From contig JABWDB010000046.1 of the NCBI GenBank assembly GCA_019614645.1, positions 744,001 through 808,000 of the forward strand: a stretch of 64,000 bases of DNA, given 5' to 3'. Positions 1-10,286 of the stretch are shown here, in pieces. The position numbers were made by a program, and so were the translations under genes. Below the pieces are notes generated by a model that was given only the letters and a program-made list of their open reading frames with translations, was not told the origin of the DNA and ran no database searches. Position 1 is the first letter of the stretch, and each line of letters begins with the position of its first letter. Source of the stretch: Stratiolaelaps scimitus. Lineage: Eukaryota > Arthropoda > Arachnida > Mesostigmata > Laelapidae.

Positions 1-26
1 CCCGTCACCTGCACCGACGACACCAC
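1..26 (-). CDS. sls: sls exon, partial at the window edge (tentative)
   Basis: The acceptor cttcgtacacag is followed by an open phase-0 reading VVSSVQVTG that runs off the left edge. Phase matches the preceding exon. Only nine residues are visible, so this is tentative. Confidence 0.5.
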
Positions 27-520
27 CTGTGTACGAAGCACAATATTAATACAGCGATCAATGCCTAACCTAAGACTTTCTGCTATTTTTGCTCCCAGAC
101 TACCTCTTATTTATTCCCATTGAGGTAAGGCCGACACTAAAGTTCGGTTGACTCTCTCCATGTCCTCGTGCAACTCTAGGCGGTAACGTCCGGTAGCACT
201 TAGGCCCCTCACACAGCTTGTATAAATAGGCCAGATATCGCAGGTTCAAAGCGTGCCGTGGACACCTCAGGAAGGCGAGGACTGATGCCATAAGGGCCGA
301 AAAGTGTCTGATGACGGAATGGGTGGGGACCTTTAGCCGACGAACAAAATCTTTTCTTCTTCTACAGTATCATGATTATATTATTACAATTATGTACGTC
401 CTATATATACGTAGCACGATCGACATAGCTAGGGTGCTATTATCTCGTAATCATTAGAATAATGGATACAGAAATTTGTCTATACTGTTTTAACAACAGC
501 TGTTGGCACAATAAACTAAC

Positions 521-626
521 CTTAAGGGTCGCAGTGGACAGGGCGTCTCCTCTGGCATTTGTGGCCTTAACCATATACACTCCGGAATCCTCATAACGGA
601 GAGACGATATGTTCAGGGCGACGTAG
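521..626 (-). CDS. sls: sls exon: second half of kettin-type Ig 12
   Basis: Phase 2 in, 0 out; acceptor gttgcatag, donor gttagt. It encodes GYVALNISSLRYEDSGVYMV then KATNARGDALSTATLK, completing the Ig begun in the previous exon (FSFG-YVALNI). Confidence 0.9.
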
Positions 627-1000
627 CTATGCAACAGGTTGAGACACAGGCAAGAGCCGGAGCAAGCAAATTGTTATTAGTTCGTTTATAATTAGCACAT
701 TCACAGTTTAACTGACATTAAAAAATGAAGTGACAACCCCTGTTTTAAGAACGAAACGGAAACTTCGTGTTTGACGCGAATCCCATGTATCTGTCACCAA
801 TAGCAGATCTTCCTGGTCTCAAAAGAGCGAGGTCGAGTAGATAAAATTAGGGAATTTCTACTGAATCTTAGCGTTAACGTATGCGTTATTAACGTGATCA
901 GAACGCCACCTCTGGTGGCTTGTTTTCATAGTGCACTTGTATAAATCAGTGGTGTTCATCAGTTGCTTGCTGCCGTTAAACCTTGCACCGTCATGCTTAC
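627..1000. other. Intron between kettin Ig 12 halves
   Basis: 374 bp with no coding evidence. Small ORFs here are chance. Confidence 0.7.
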
Positions 1001-1289
1001 CCAAAGCTGAAGGTGGTATTAATTCGAGAGGAAGATGTAAGTGGTCTCCCGTTGACAAACCACTCGACCCGCATGGTGGGGTCGTTGACGGGTTGGATCT
1101 GGGCCTCAAATCGGGCGAAGCCGCCTTCTACGAGGTTCTCGAGATTTTCTAACGGCTTGATGAATGTTGGTTTCTGCTGTGGTCCGCTGTCATCGCTGAC
1201 TTGTCGTTGGATATGCTGATGCTGCTCGAGTTGTTGGATAGCTACAAGCGAATCAGTGTGAATGGTGCTTGTCTCGACGGCTGGACGCG
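1001..1289 (-). CDS. sls: sls exon: linker and first half of kettin-type Ig 12
   Basis: Phase 1 in, 2 out; acceptor accgttgcag, donor gtaagc. The linker is Gln/His-rich (QQLEQHQHIQRQVSDDSG), then KPTFIKPLENLENLVEGGFA, RFEAQIQPVNDPTMRVEWFV, NGRPLTSSSRINTTFSFG. Confidence 0.91.
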
Positions 1290-1662
1290 CTGCAACGGTA
1301 CACGGAATGAGTGACCAATAAATAGGCATGCTCGCATGTTGAAGAACAGTGACTTTCCACCAGTTAGATGGTGTGCATTTGGCATCATGCTCATGGTTTT
1401 TATGGTAATTTCACAACTCGCAATGCTATGTATCAACCGAATAAATTATGTTCCCATCTTCTAAACCGTAGCTATTTCACAGGCTTCGAATAGGCACTTT
1501 CATGGTATCGAAGTAATGCCTTGCAATTTCCGAGCTTCTGGGGGGGTCGCCTTGGATTGTGTGTCGCACACTACGGCTGAGTGACGTATCTGCATCATGC
1601 GTCCCCAAAACCCCGCATAAAAGCGGAGGCTCCGTAAAGACAAATTCGAACATAAGGCTCAC

Positions 1663-1806
1663 CTATGACGTTAAGTGATGCCGACACAGTTGCTTCACCG
1701 GCTTGATTTCGTGCTCGGCAAAGGATCACCCCACCATCTTCGCAGTACGTGTTCAGCATTGTCAGAGCGACGTACCCGAAGCGGTTAACCGTCATCACTC
1801 GCGAGC
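1663..1806 (-). CDS. sls: sls exon: second half of kettin-type Ig 11
   Basis: Phase 1 in, 1 out; acceptor gattttacag, donor gtgagc. It encodes GSRVMTVNRFGYVALTMLNT then EDGGVILCRARNQAGEATVS and ASLNVI. F-G-Y-V-A-L at the E strand is the kettin signature, also seen in Ig 12. Confidence 0.91.
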
Positions 1807-1937
1807 CTGTAAAATCCAATATGATGAATTATTCGACGTCCCGACACATGCATATGTTGTACTAAGAATAATAATCAATAATACGGCTAAATGTAAAAAG
1901 AGTGTGAATATTATGTGAACTGCTGTAGCGGTCCTAC

Positions 1938-2534
1938 CGGCTTCGATGGGTCTGCCATTGGCGAACCACTCGACGACGAGTGTGGGATCACCGATTGGTA
2001 CGAGACGCGCTTCGAAGTGCGCACGTTCGCCCTCGGTGACAATGAGGTCTTGCAGATGCGAAGTGAATGCAGGCTTTTGAGGGATTGCCTCATCGGGCGC
2101 TCTGGTTGGCTCAACCCGCGGGCGTTCCCAGTGTTTAAGGACAACTGTCTCCGGTGTAGGCGGCTGTTGGGGCTCGATGACCGTCGTTGCGGGCGGAAGA
2201 TTGAGCGACCACGGCGTCGTCAGCTGTCGAGGTAGCATCTCAACGTGTAGACGCGCTCGGGTGGCAGTCGAACCAGCCTGGTTAGTCGCCGTACACTGGT
2301 ACCATGCGCCGTCAGCGAGAGTAGCACGCTCGAGGTGTAGCGACGATGAGCCCTCGGAAGCCTCGATGAGGATATGCGGCGGTGCCGAATGGATCTGCAC
2401 GCCGTCTTTTAGCCAGAGCAGCTGTGGCATGGGTGTTCCAACTGCTCGACAGTGTAGCGACACTGGTTCACCCTCTTGCACGTTCACATGCTGGAAGCGT
2501 TCGACGAACTTCGGTGGGACAACCAGTTCTCGCT
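1938..2534 (-). CDS. sls: sls exon: Ig domain 10, linker, start of kettin-type Ig 11
   Basis: Phase 1 in, 1 out; acceptor cgaaacgcag, donor gtagga. Ig 10: VVPPKFVERFQHVNVQEGEP, SLHCRAVGTPMPQLLWLKDG, LHLERATLADGAWYQCTATN. A 55-residue Pro/Thr linker follows, then the kettin hallmark KPAFTSHLQDLIVTEGERAH, FEARLVPIGDPTLVVEWFAN. The spacing of Ig-linker-Ig with about 35-55 residue linkers is diagnostic of kettin, whose Ig repeats follow the actin filament. Confidence 0.92.
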
Positions 2535-2727
2535 CTGCGTTTCGGGAAGGGAAGGGAAATAAGATTTCAGTAATGACTCGTATTCGACTGGTGGATGATC
2601 TTTTCGGGGGGGGAGGGGGGGGTATTGAATCTACTGCTTTAGTGTAGTATGAAATAAACAAATAGTTGAACTAAGGGACTAACTTGCACAGACGCACACA
2701 TATATTTGTTGTCGTCTCATTACGTAC

Positions 2728-3083
2728 CAATGACTGTTAGCTTTACGTCGCAGCGGCATTCACCGCTTTTGTTTCGCACGACGCATGTCCACGTTCCCGC
2801 ATCAGAGGTCTGCGAATCGTTGATCTGAAGGGCATGCAGCCCACCTTCGTTGACTAGAATCTTGTGAGCGTTGTCGTCGCAAACCTGCACACCGTTGCGG
2901 TACCAGAGCACCTCAGGTGCGGGCCGTCCTGATACTCGACAATCGAATCGCACCTGATGCCCTTCGGTCACTTCGCCATCCGTTGGCAGCTTTATGAACG
3001 ATGGCTTTAGAGCTTGCGAATCTTCCATCTCTGCGGAATCGATCCATTGCGGCTGAGATGGCAGTCGATACTCGGCAGGCGTG
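2728..3083 (-). CDS. sls: sls exon: complete Ig domain 9
   Basis: Phase 2 in, 1 out; acceptor tgtaaccag (a later AG gives the wrong frame), donor gtacgt. After a lead THTPAEYRLPSQPQWIDSAE comes the Ig: KPSFIKLPTDGEVTEGHQVR, FDCRVSGRPAPEVLWYRNGV, LQINDSQTSDAGTWTCVVRN and KSGECRCDVKLTVIG. Both canonical Cys and the Trp are present. Confidence 0.9.
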
Positions 3084-3842
3084 CTGGTTACAAGTGACGG
3101 ACAAGATAATCTATATTAGCATATATATATATATATATATATATATAGGGAGAAATAATTACTATCTAGAATGTTTAGTGGGTCGTATGTTTAGTTTTAT
3201 GGTATTGCATCAAGCAATTCACGTGGTCGTTTTCGGTGAACCGAAAATGTATCCAGGTGGGCTGATGCTACGCGGATTGGCTTCGAGCAGAATGTCGCAT
3301 AATGCATCAAAGAGCTATGGAAGACAAAAAAACGAGGATGGCTTTATCTGGAAGGTTTCTGGGTTTGTGGTGATTCGAGTACATGGACTGTAGGTTTGTG
3401 GGATGTTTGGATTCAGTGGCAGGAAGACGTATCGAAACAGGCCTGTTTGAGCCTGTTTCGTTGTGGTGTGGGATGTGGCAATCGTGGAAGGTCAAAGCTG
3501 CTTGGTTGTGATGTGATTCGTATGAGCACTGATGATTCGATGGTTGAAGGCCAACCCTTCGTCACCTCGTCATATGAACCTTGTGGATCTTCACATGGAT
3601 CGATACACGGAATGTTGGAGCTGACCACAAGGTTTCTGGAAGTGGTGGATAGCGGTAGATGGCAACACTTTACAAGGGAGATTACGTGAGGACTTTTGGT
3701 GTCGGTGTGAGGAATTGATTTAGTGACCAGTGGGCGAGATATTCTTTTGTTTTTCATCTCGCGTGCATGAACGATGCAAATTGAGGCTCGCCGCTTACTC
3801 CTTATCGGCCTGTACCCAGTCCTTTCGCCGTCGCCTACTCAC
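3084..3842. other. Intron with (TA)n and a hairpin
   Basis: 759 bp. It holds the (AT)n run 3121-3147 and a 10-bp perfect inverted repeat at 3433-3460. ORFs on both strands (3396-3689 plus, 3413-3757 minus) are unrecognised and not supported as coding. Confidence 0.6.
3121..3147 (+). repeat. (AT)n microsatellite
   Basis: 27-bp perfect AT repeat in an sls intron. Confidence 0.9.
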
Positions 3843-4303
3843 TGCGTCTGATACAGATTAGCGGTATCCTGCTGTTGGCTGCTGAACGTTGCCTGAAGGT
3901 GTGTCGTGCTTGTGGTTATCTGTTGTTGTTGTTGCTGTTGTTCCTGTGTCTCCCAGCCTGACAGGGGACTGGTTACCCCTTGCCGGTACCTCGTGTTGTC
4001 CTCGATGACAAGGTGCACCGATGTAGCGACGCGGCCCTTCGAGTTTTCGGCGAGCATCGTGTAGTAGCCGGCATCGTCGGCTTGACAGTTGCGTATTGTC
4101 AGCGTTGCAATACCATCACTGTACGAGGATATGTGTCGGGACGAGCTCTTGATACGCTGTCCATTGCGGAACCACGTGATTCGCGGGTCGGGATTGCCCG
4201 GCACGCGAACTTGGAACGTCGCATCGGAACCCGCCAGCAATTTCGAGTTCCGGGGTCGGCCCTGAACTTGTGGCGATGCAAGCGGACGCGACTTGTGGAT
4301 CAC
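3843..4303 (-). CDS. sls: sls exon: complete Ig domain 8 plus poly-Gln linker
   Basis: Phase 0 in, 2 out; acceptor cccgtag, donor gtgagt. Residues about 10-100 form an Ig: SKLLAGSDATFQVRVPGNPD, ITWFRNGQRIKSSSRH, GIATLTIRNCQADDAGYYTM and ENSKGRVATSVHLVIED. It resembles titin Z1-type domains. A Gln run (EQQQQQQQ, mixed CAA/CAG codons) and a Thr/Gln linker follow. It is the first Ig in one exon rather than split. Confidence 0.88.
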
Positions 4304-4438
4304 CTACGGGCAGAACGAGTACATTTACTTTGTATCGTACGCACCAGTAAGCCAAATTTGCCGTATGATATCACCACCACTCTCTGGCTCTATTCTCAGT
4401 CGAATTCGGCCCTATAGCCTTTAATCGTTCCTATTTAC

Positions 4439-4719
4439 CTCTCTGTATTCAGTGACGTCTGTTTCCTGGACACTGATTCTCATGAGCGACTCGCGAAACT
4501 CGTCCTCACGAAGGAGTCGATATTCGAATGTGTCCACTCTAAATGCCTGGTCAGCTCCATTATGATAGCTCTGCTGGAGGTCACTGAAGACAGTTGAAGA
4601 TGATCGGACCACCTGCTGATGAGGCGGAGGCAGTTGGAAGGGCGCTGAGGCACCGGTGCCCTCCATGCGTTGATTTATTGTCGTTGTTGTGGTGCGCTGT
4701 TGAATCATCTGTTGAGCCG
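4439..4719 (-). CDS. sls: sls exon: Gln/Thr-rich linker
   Basis: Phase 1 in, 0 out; acceptor gagtgcag, donor gtaaat. 94 residues: AAQQMIQQRTTTTTINQRME, then APFQLPPPHQQVVRSSSTVF, and an acidic end FEYRLLREDEFRESLMRISV then ETDVTEYRE. The E-Y-R-L-L-R-E-D-E-F-R-E-S-L motif is compact and charged and may be a conserved linker element. Its phase allows joining from either the Ig 7 exons or the Ig 6 exons. Confidence 0.82.
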
Positions 4720-4956
4720 CTGCACTCAACAAAAAAGGCAGAATTTCGTTCGGTTAAATCTCGAGGTGCCTCGTGACGCCTCAGATATGGTAAGCCTATG
4801 GTATGCCTACTTGAATTAAAATGTCCCTCCCGCCATAATCGTTTGGGGGAGAAAAAACGTCCAAACATGCCACACAGAACAGGTAGTCGTGCTGCTTGGC
4901 TAGCCAGCAATTTCTCTACCTGCGTTCTGGTGTTCGCCTGTGCGGGATACACCTAC

Positions 4957-5105
4957 CTGTAAAATCTCGAACGACAGCGACAACTAAAATGGCCTCTCCG
5001 GCGACATTTACAGCTGTACACATATATTCTCCATCGTCGTCTGCAGTAATTTGTCGAATAAGCAGGTAGGTTTCACCTGTTACCGCGTTATACCCGGTCT
5101 CGCGT
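4957..5105 (-). CDS. sls: sls exon: end of Ig domain 7
   Basis: Phase 2 in, 1 out; acceptor gttgagtag, donor gtaggt. It encodes RETGYNAVTGETYLLIRQIT then ADDDGEYMCTAVNVAGEAIL and VVAVVRDFTG. The join DHK-RETGYN across the intron keeps Ig spacing. Confidence 0.86.
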
Positions 5106-5369
5106 CTACTCAACGACAACACAACACACACAAAAAGACACCAAAATATTCGCGTTGAGGGTTAACTTTTCAACTCATTTCGGGGTTGTCATCACACTGA
5201 CGCATTGGTCTACCTTGGTGTATTACACATGGATTACGCAACAAGAAAAAATTGCCTCAAGCAAAGGTAACTCCGACATATAGAATATCATAAGCATGGA
5301 CTAATTATCTGTACACTGTTCAGATAAATGAGGTTGATCGACGCTCTTCGACGATGTTGTATCACATAC

Positions 5370-5555
5370 TTGTGATCATTCCTAATTGGCAGGCCTCTAC
5401 GGGACCAGACGAGCTGCGGCATTGGGTTTCCGCTGACTGTTGCATCGAAACGGGCATCGCGGCCCTCGATAAAGCGTCCGCCCGTAGGCTGACGCACCCA
5501 AACCGGGGGGCTGTTCGCCATACTGCTTAGCGGATGTGATCTCCTCCCCGCAGCA
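5370..5555 (-). CDS. sls: sls exon: start of Ig domain 7 with candidate kettin-type start codon
   Basis: Phase 2 in (if spliced from upstream), 2 out; acceptor gttttcag, donor gtatgt. The ATG at 5519-5521 (context A at -3, G at +4) begins MANSPPVWVRQPTGGRFIEG, followed by RDARFDATVSGNPMPQLVWS and RRGLPIRNDHK. No preceding exon in view supplies phase 2, so this may be the first coding exon of a kettin-type transcript. The longer ORF through the donor is intronic read-through. Confidence 0.82.
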
Positions 5556-5570
5556 CTGAAAACAATTAGC

Positions 5571-5726
5571 AAAAGGTAAAGCTTTATTGGTTTGTTAAAG
5601 GAGCTGCAATTACACAATGTTTAACGAAGCTTTCTTATATGTCATCACCGCAGCGGGGCTCGAACCCGCCGCCTCTGGCTTTCGACAGCCAGAGACTTAG
5701 GCTCCGTTCAAGCCACCGCGCTGACG
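5571..5726 (-). mobile_element. tRNA-derived SINE, family A (best copy)
   Basis: Read on the minus strand it starts GCGCGGTGGCTTGAACGG (A-box-like), has a long paired arm (CTCTGGCTGTCGAAAGCCAG) and a B box GGGTTCGAGCCCC, then a non-tRNA body and tail with AATAAACCAATAAA-like and TTTACCTTT sequence. The 3' part recurs at 21771-21858, 61001-61072 and 36237-36290. The head looks tRNA-Ser-like, but the acceptor ends do not pair, so it is a SINE and not a functional tRNA. Confidence 0.72.
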
Positions 5727-8700
5727 AAAAAGTGCAGTATTGATAGAGGTTATTATGATATGTTTGATGAATAAGGGGCACTGAAACTGCAAATCATTTC
5801 GAGTGCGTGTCTTACACACACCTATAATATTTGGCAAAGGTAACAGTAATACAAACAATTTGCGATAACAACATTACTATCACTATGATTATTCTCCAGT
5901 TGTATACAAGTCATGTACAAAGAGTATGCGGCATACTCAGAGTAAAACAGTGATTATTACGCGCCCATAGTTGTCCAGCTACTTTTACACAATTTTCAAG
6001 AGCGATTCGGATGTCCTCAAGTAGATTCGCCTTCTCTAACATATGAAACATTCATAGCTTCATGGGTTCGCTTTTAGGCCTTGCTCCCTGGGCAACCCTC
6101 ATCAAGGACTAATGCTTCGATTCGATCTGTTCTAGATCCTCTCAAGGCCATCGATATACATCTTCACCACATCACAGAGCACTCGGCCGTCCTGATTTCT
6201 ACTAATATCTTATAATTCGTATGACACCCTATTCGATTTTGTATTCGGGTTTGCAGAAATTATATTCGTTAGGGGCTCGGATTAAATGGCGGTAAAGGAA
6301 GATCCTGTTGAGTTTGGCTCTAGCTTGAATTTGTGAAGATACACACATATGGAGGTGTAGCATAAGTGGGAGACTAGTTCGTTCATTTGTCAACAATGAA
6401 ATACCGATTGGCTTGCCGACTTACACCTCACTGAACAACGCTCTTTGTATATAAATAGTAAGACATGCACTTTCCAACTGTTATCCCGTCTAGAATAGCC
6501 TTTACTCAATGCTACTGAGCATCCATGGCTCACGTGGGACTCAAATAGTAACTCGAATCATTTCATTTATTGAATGTTCGCCTGACCCATTTATGAATTG
6601 ACTCACAACGGTGCAAATTGTGACTCAGCCTGTACCCAGTGTACCAGCACTGGCAAGCGTGGCATTTCCGACCTTTATAGCTTCGCCGTCCGGCTTTCTT
6701 CCCCTAACCCTAACCTGCTGCCCGGCCTACACAGGCCGCTGGCCCATGCGTCGAGCCGTGAGCCTGCTGCTCGGCGCCCCCTTGGTCCTTCGACTCGGGC
6801 CTGCTAGGGCAGTTCCTTCCCTTGCGACGGTGCGGCCACGGGTTTCTAGGCGGGTATGACCCATTCAGACTGTTAGACTATGAACAATCTTGCAGGGAGA
6901 CGACTGTAGCAGGAGATCGTGTGCCTTCAGGCGCCGGTCGCGGCTTTCGTAAACAGACGCGAGGCTCTCTCACAAGAAAGCCAACTAGAAACCTCTGAGG
7001 AGCTGTTCATAGCCCATCGGAACGGTGGCTCTGTCGGACCCTCGGTCCCGGGACCGAGATTCCAGTCTTCTACTATAGATGAGCTTTTTGGCCGGCATCG
7101 CATAAAGAACCAGTCCCGCTCTCAACGTAAATGAAAACCTGCTAACCCTACAATTGCAACTGATTTTTTTTGCTACAGAGATAATGAAACTCTAAACTAC
7201 CACCGATATAACAAATCTCTAAAAGAATCTCAGATAATTTGAATCTGGTCCCTCGGTATGGTCCCTTGAATAGTGTACATTTTGTATTTTGTTTTATCGT
7301 GTTATTTGTATTTACAGTGACCCGCCACAAGATACTGCGGGAAGTATCCCTAAGCCTAAATACTCGCTTCGGCACAGAAGACCGCGGGAATAGCTGTTTC
7401 AGTCGATTCCTACAGTAAACTTGCTGCTGAGTCAACAAATCACAATCTTTGAATAATCAACAAACGAATTCTCTTCAATTGAGGAAAACGGCAGTTCTGC
7501 AGCTTTCCCCAATGGACAAGAATTCTCTAATGAATGTCCCATACAATAGACTTGGCTTGTAAACCTTGTTGAAGTAAGCAAGCTGAATAACTGGGCACAG
7601 AGCACTCAGGATGTGCGAGGATGCCTCATGCTGGCAAATAACGAGAACTAGCATCGACTAGAATTTCAGCGACCGAGAGCTTACAGAGGTCGTCGTTTTG
7701 TGTTCATGGGCTCGAAACGATAGCAGGTATCGGGGTGAGAGCATTTATTTCAACTAGTAACTCTAGTAACGGGCCTACGATTCGCAATGAGCTCTGATCA
7801 GTTTGCAGTCTTTGGGTATAAGAACGAATAATGACGGTCACTCTAATCAATAGTGTTTGGGTACTAATCTTCAACGGGGTTGTTGGTGCTGAGATAGTTC
7901 AGTCCTAAAAAAAACACCCATACGCGAAATTCTGCATTGTAGGGGAGAAATTTCATATTGGTTGGTAAGAGATTATCTTTGGTTTCTTCCACAGAGAAAC
8001 GTGTATTAATCATTCCTTCTTTTCCAGCCTTCCTCTCTCAATGAACTTGGGCCAAAGCGATATCTTCGTTGTAAATCCATCGTCACGTACAATACTAGCG
8101 ACGCCGAGTTGCTCAAGGCATAGAAGACGAGTGAAATGATAGTCATAAGCTATTGTACAATGGCCAACAGCTGAGATACTCATCCAACTATTTATATGTT
8201 GCGACGGATGGCTTTGCGCTAATAACGTTATAAATCTGGTGTTGAGTACTGAGTCAAGCTTGCAGTCAAGGGATGTGTGTGATTCATTTATGTTCACTGT
8301 GTAGTGGCGCGTTCAGTTCGACACCACGCCCGGCTAAAGATAGCCTTTGGTCGCCCCAACAGAGAAGTCGACCAGGAATTGAAGGAATTCGTCTCACAAA
8401 TCAACACCCTTCTACAAGCACCTCTCAGGTGTCGCCTGACGAGAATGTCCTCAGCATGTACATTTACCAATCAACAAGATGAGTGGTTAAAGCCCACGCG
8501 AACGGTCAGTCGCTATCTTTAAAGCTTCCTAACCGGATTGCCCAGTTTAGTCTATATGGGCAATATGTGAGACGTATTTCATGTTCAATTCCATTTTACA
8601 TACAATGTCATGATATTCTCGTGTATTATTAGTCTAGAATTATTACACAATACGAATTTTTTGAAGTGAATATTGTGCGCATAAATTGCGACTAATTCTT

Positions 8701-9185
8701 CGTGTGAGCGTAGTTTGTAGGAAACGATCAGTACGCTTCTGTTCAGAGGAAGCCATTCAGGTGTACGTAAATATAGCACATCGCGTATCTCAAAGGGCAA
8801 AGTGCATTGAAATCCCAGTGGAAATCATTGGGACAGAGAATGATATAAGCTCTGTGTGTGTGTTTTCACCCTCAAACGTGGTAGGATAGATGCTTTGTCA
8901 ACGCATCTTCTCTTCGTTCTCCAGTCCATTCGTAAGCATATTATATATATATATATCTATCGATGATGATCTGATCTTGCTCGAGACAGTAACCCACCCG
9001 AGAATAGCTTGCCGGTGAAGCTCGTACATAAAGCCACTCGCAGATCATATGCGACGATGCTCATGAGCTGATATGAATTCGACTGGTGTTTGTCATGTAT
9101 ACGGATAACGGCGGGGAATGGCTAACCGGGAACAAGCATATCAACGTGAGCATAGAACATCACCGGTTAGTTACGATAAATTAGG

Positions 9186-9285
9186 TAGCGTTTGCGGTCG
9201 AGCCCCGTGGAGTAGTGCATTCTGCTGCGACGCAGTGTCCTCGACGTTAAATGTTGACTGAGAGTCAAAATTGCTTTAGTTTGCG
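9186..9285 (+). mobile_element. SINE family B, degenerate copy
   Basis: GCGGTCGAGCCCCGTGG (B-box-like) then TCGACGTTAAATGTTGACTG and AGAGTCA, matching the family B tail. Confidence 0.55.
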
Positions 9286-9404
9286 TCTGGTGCCGAGCAC
9301 TTCTCCACTTACACATGTGAGAGTTGTCGGAAGGGTTTCTCTGAGATCACGGCAGCATTAGCTGGTCTCGCGAACCCCATATAAAGCTTTGGAGCCTAGT
9401 AATA

Positions 9405-9427
9405 GTGGTGGTGGTGGTGGTGGTGGT
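9405..9427 (+). repeat. (GGT)n microsatellite
   Basis: Seven to eight GGT units. Confidence 0.88.
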
Positions 9428-10259
9428 TGTAATGCTACCGTTCCCTAAAATGGTACCGGACCCTGCGATAGAGGAAAGACAGCTGAGAGTCTGCTAAGGG
9501 AGGTGATCGTGGTAGTAACTCGTTACCACCCTGAGCGAATTCATTAAACAAGTGTGTTTAATGAATGGGGCGCCTTCATTTCTTTGACTAGATGCGTCAC
9601 ATAGACAAACGTTTTGCACTCGAACCATCAACAATATGCTTTTGGTCTCGGCTGAAAGTCACACCGTTCCCGGTTACTGTTCGCCTACAGTCTCTCGTCA
9701 CATGTCTGTATGCAACAATCCTCAAGAGAACCACATACAACTGTCTCGTAGCGGATAAGGAGGGCATCAGCACGGAAGAGTGGCCACCACAACCATAACT
9801 CCTGACGAGACCATCGAGCATCGAAACCTTTTACGGACGATCGTCTTGGTTGCGGCGTCACCCTCCGAGATTTTCCAGAGCCTATCGCTTCCTGCCACTC
9901 CGTGTTGTGAACCCGCTAGGGACCCTCGAGATCTGTGGGAAGTGCCCGTTCTATTCTTGTCGGCGAGTCGCTCGTACTCTGACCAAAAGCCAACGACAAA
10001 CTGGTCCGCAGGGATATGGGGACACAGTCCGAGCGTTTGTTGACTTGGCCGAATCGCGAAATTTGTTACCGCTTAACCAAATGAACGCTGTTGTAAGGCA
10101 GCGTCTATCTCAGACAAAATATCAGAATAGGTTTGCACGAATATATACTATAATGCATGCTCATTACAGACAGGAAATCTGACTACAAATGTATTAACCA
10201 ATTGAAATTGGAATCGTAACAGCAAGCAAGAGAATAATGTTGCCATCAGAAAACCCAGT

Positions 10260-10286
10260 TATATATATATATATATATATATATAT
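10260..10286 (+). repeat. (TA)n microsatellite
   Basis: Perfect alternating TA, 27 bp. Confidence 0.9.

Noticed and set aside
2177..2647. 156-codon plus ORF opposite the Ig 10/11 exon
   Set aside because: It is antisense to a convincing Ig exon and its composition mirrors the minus-strand codons.
5640..5726. A functional tRNA-Ser gene on the minus strand
   Set aside because: It has a B box and a long variable-like arm, but the acceptor stem does not pair and it is joined to a repeated SINE tail.
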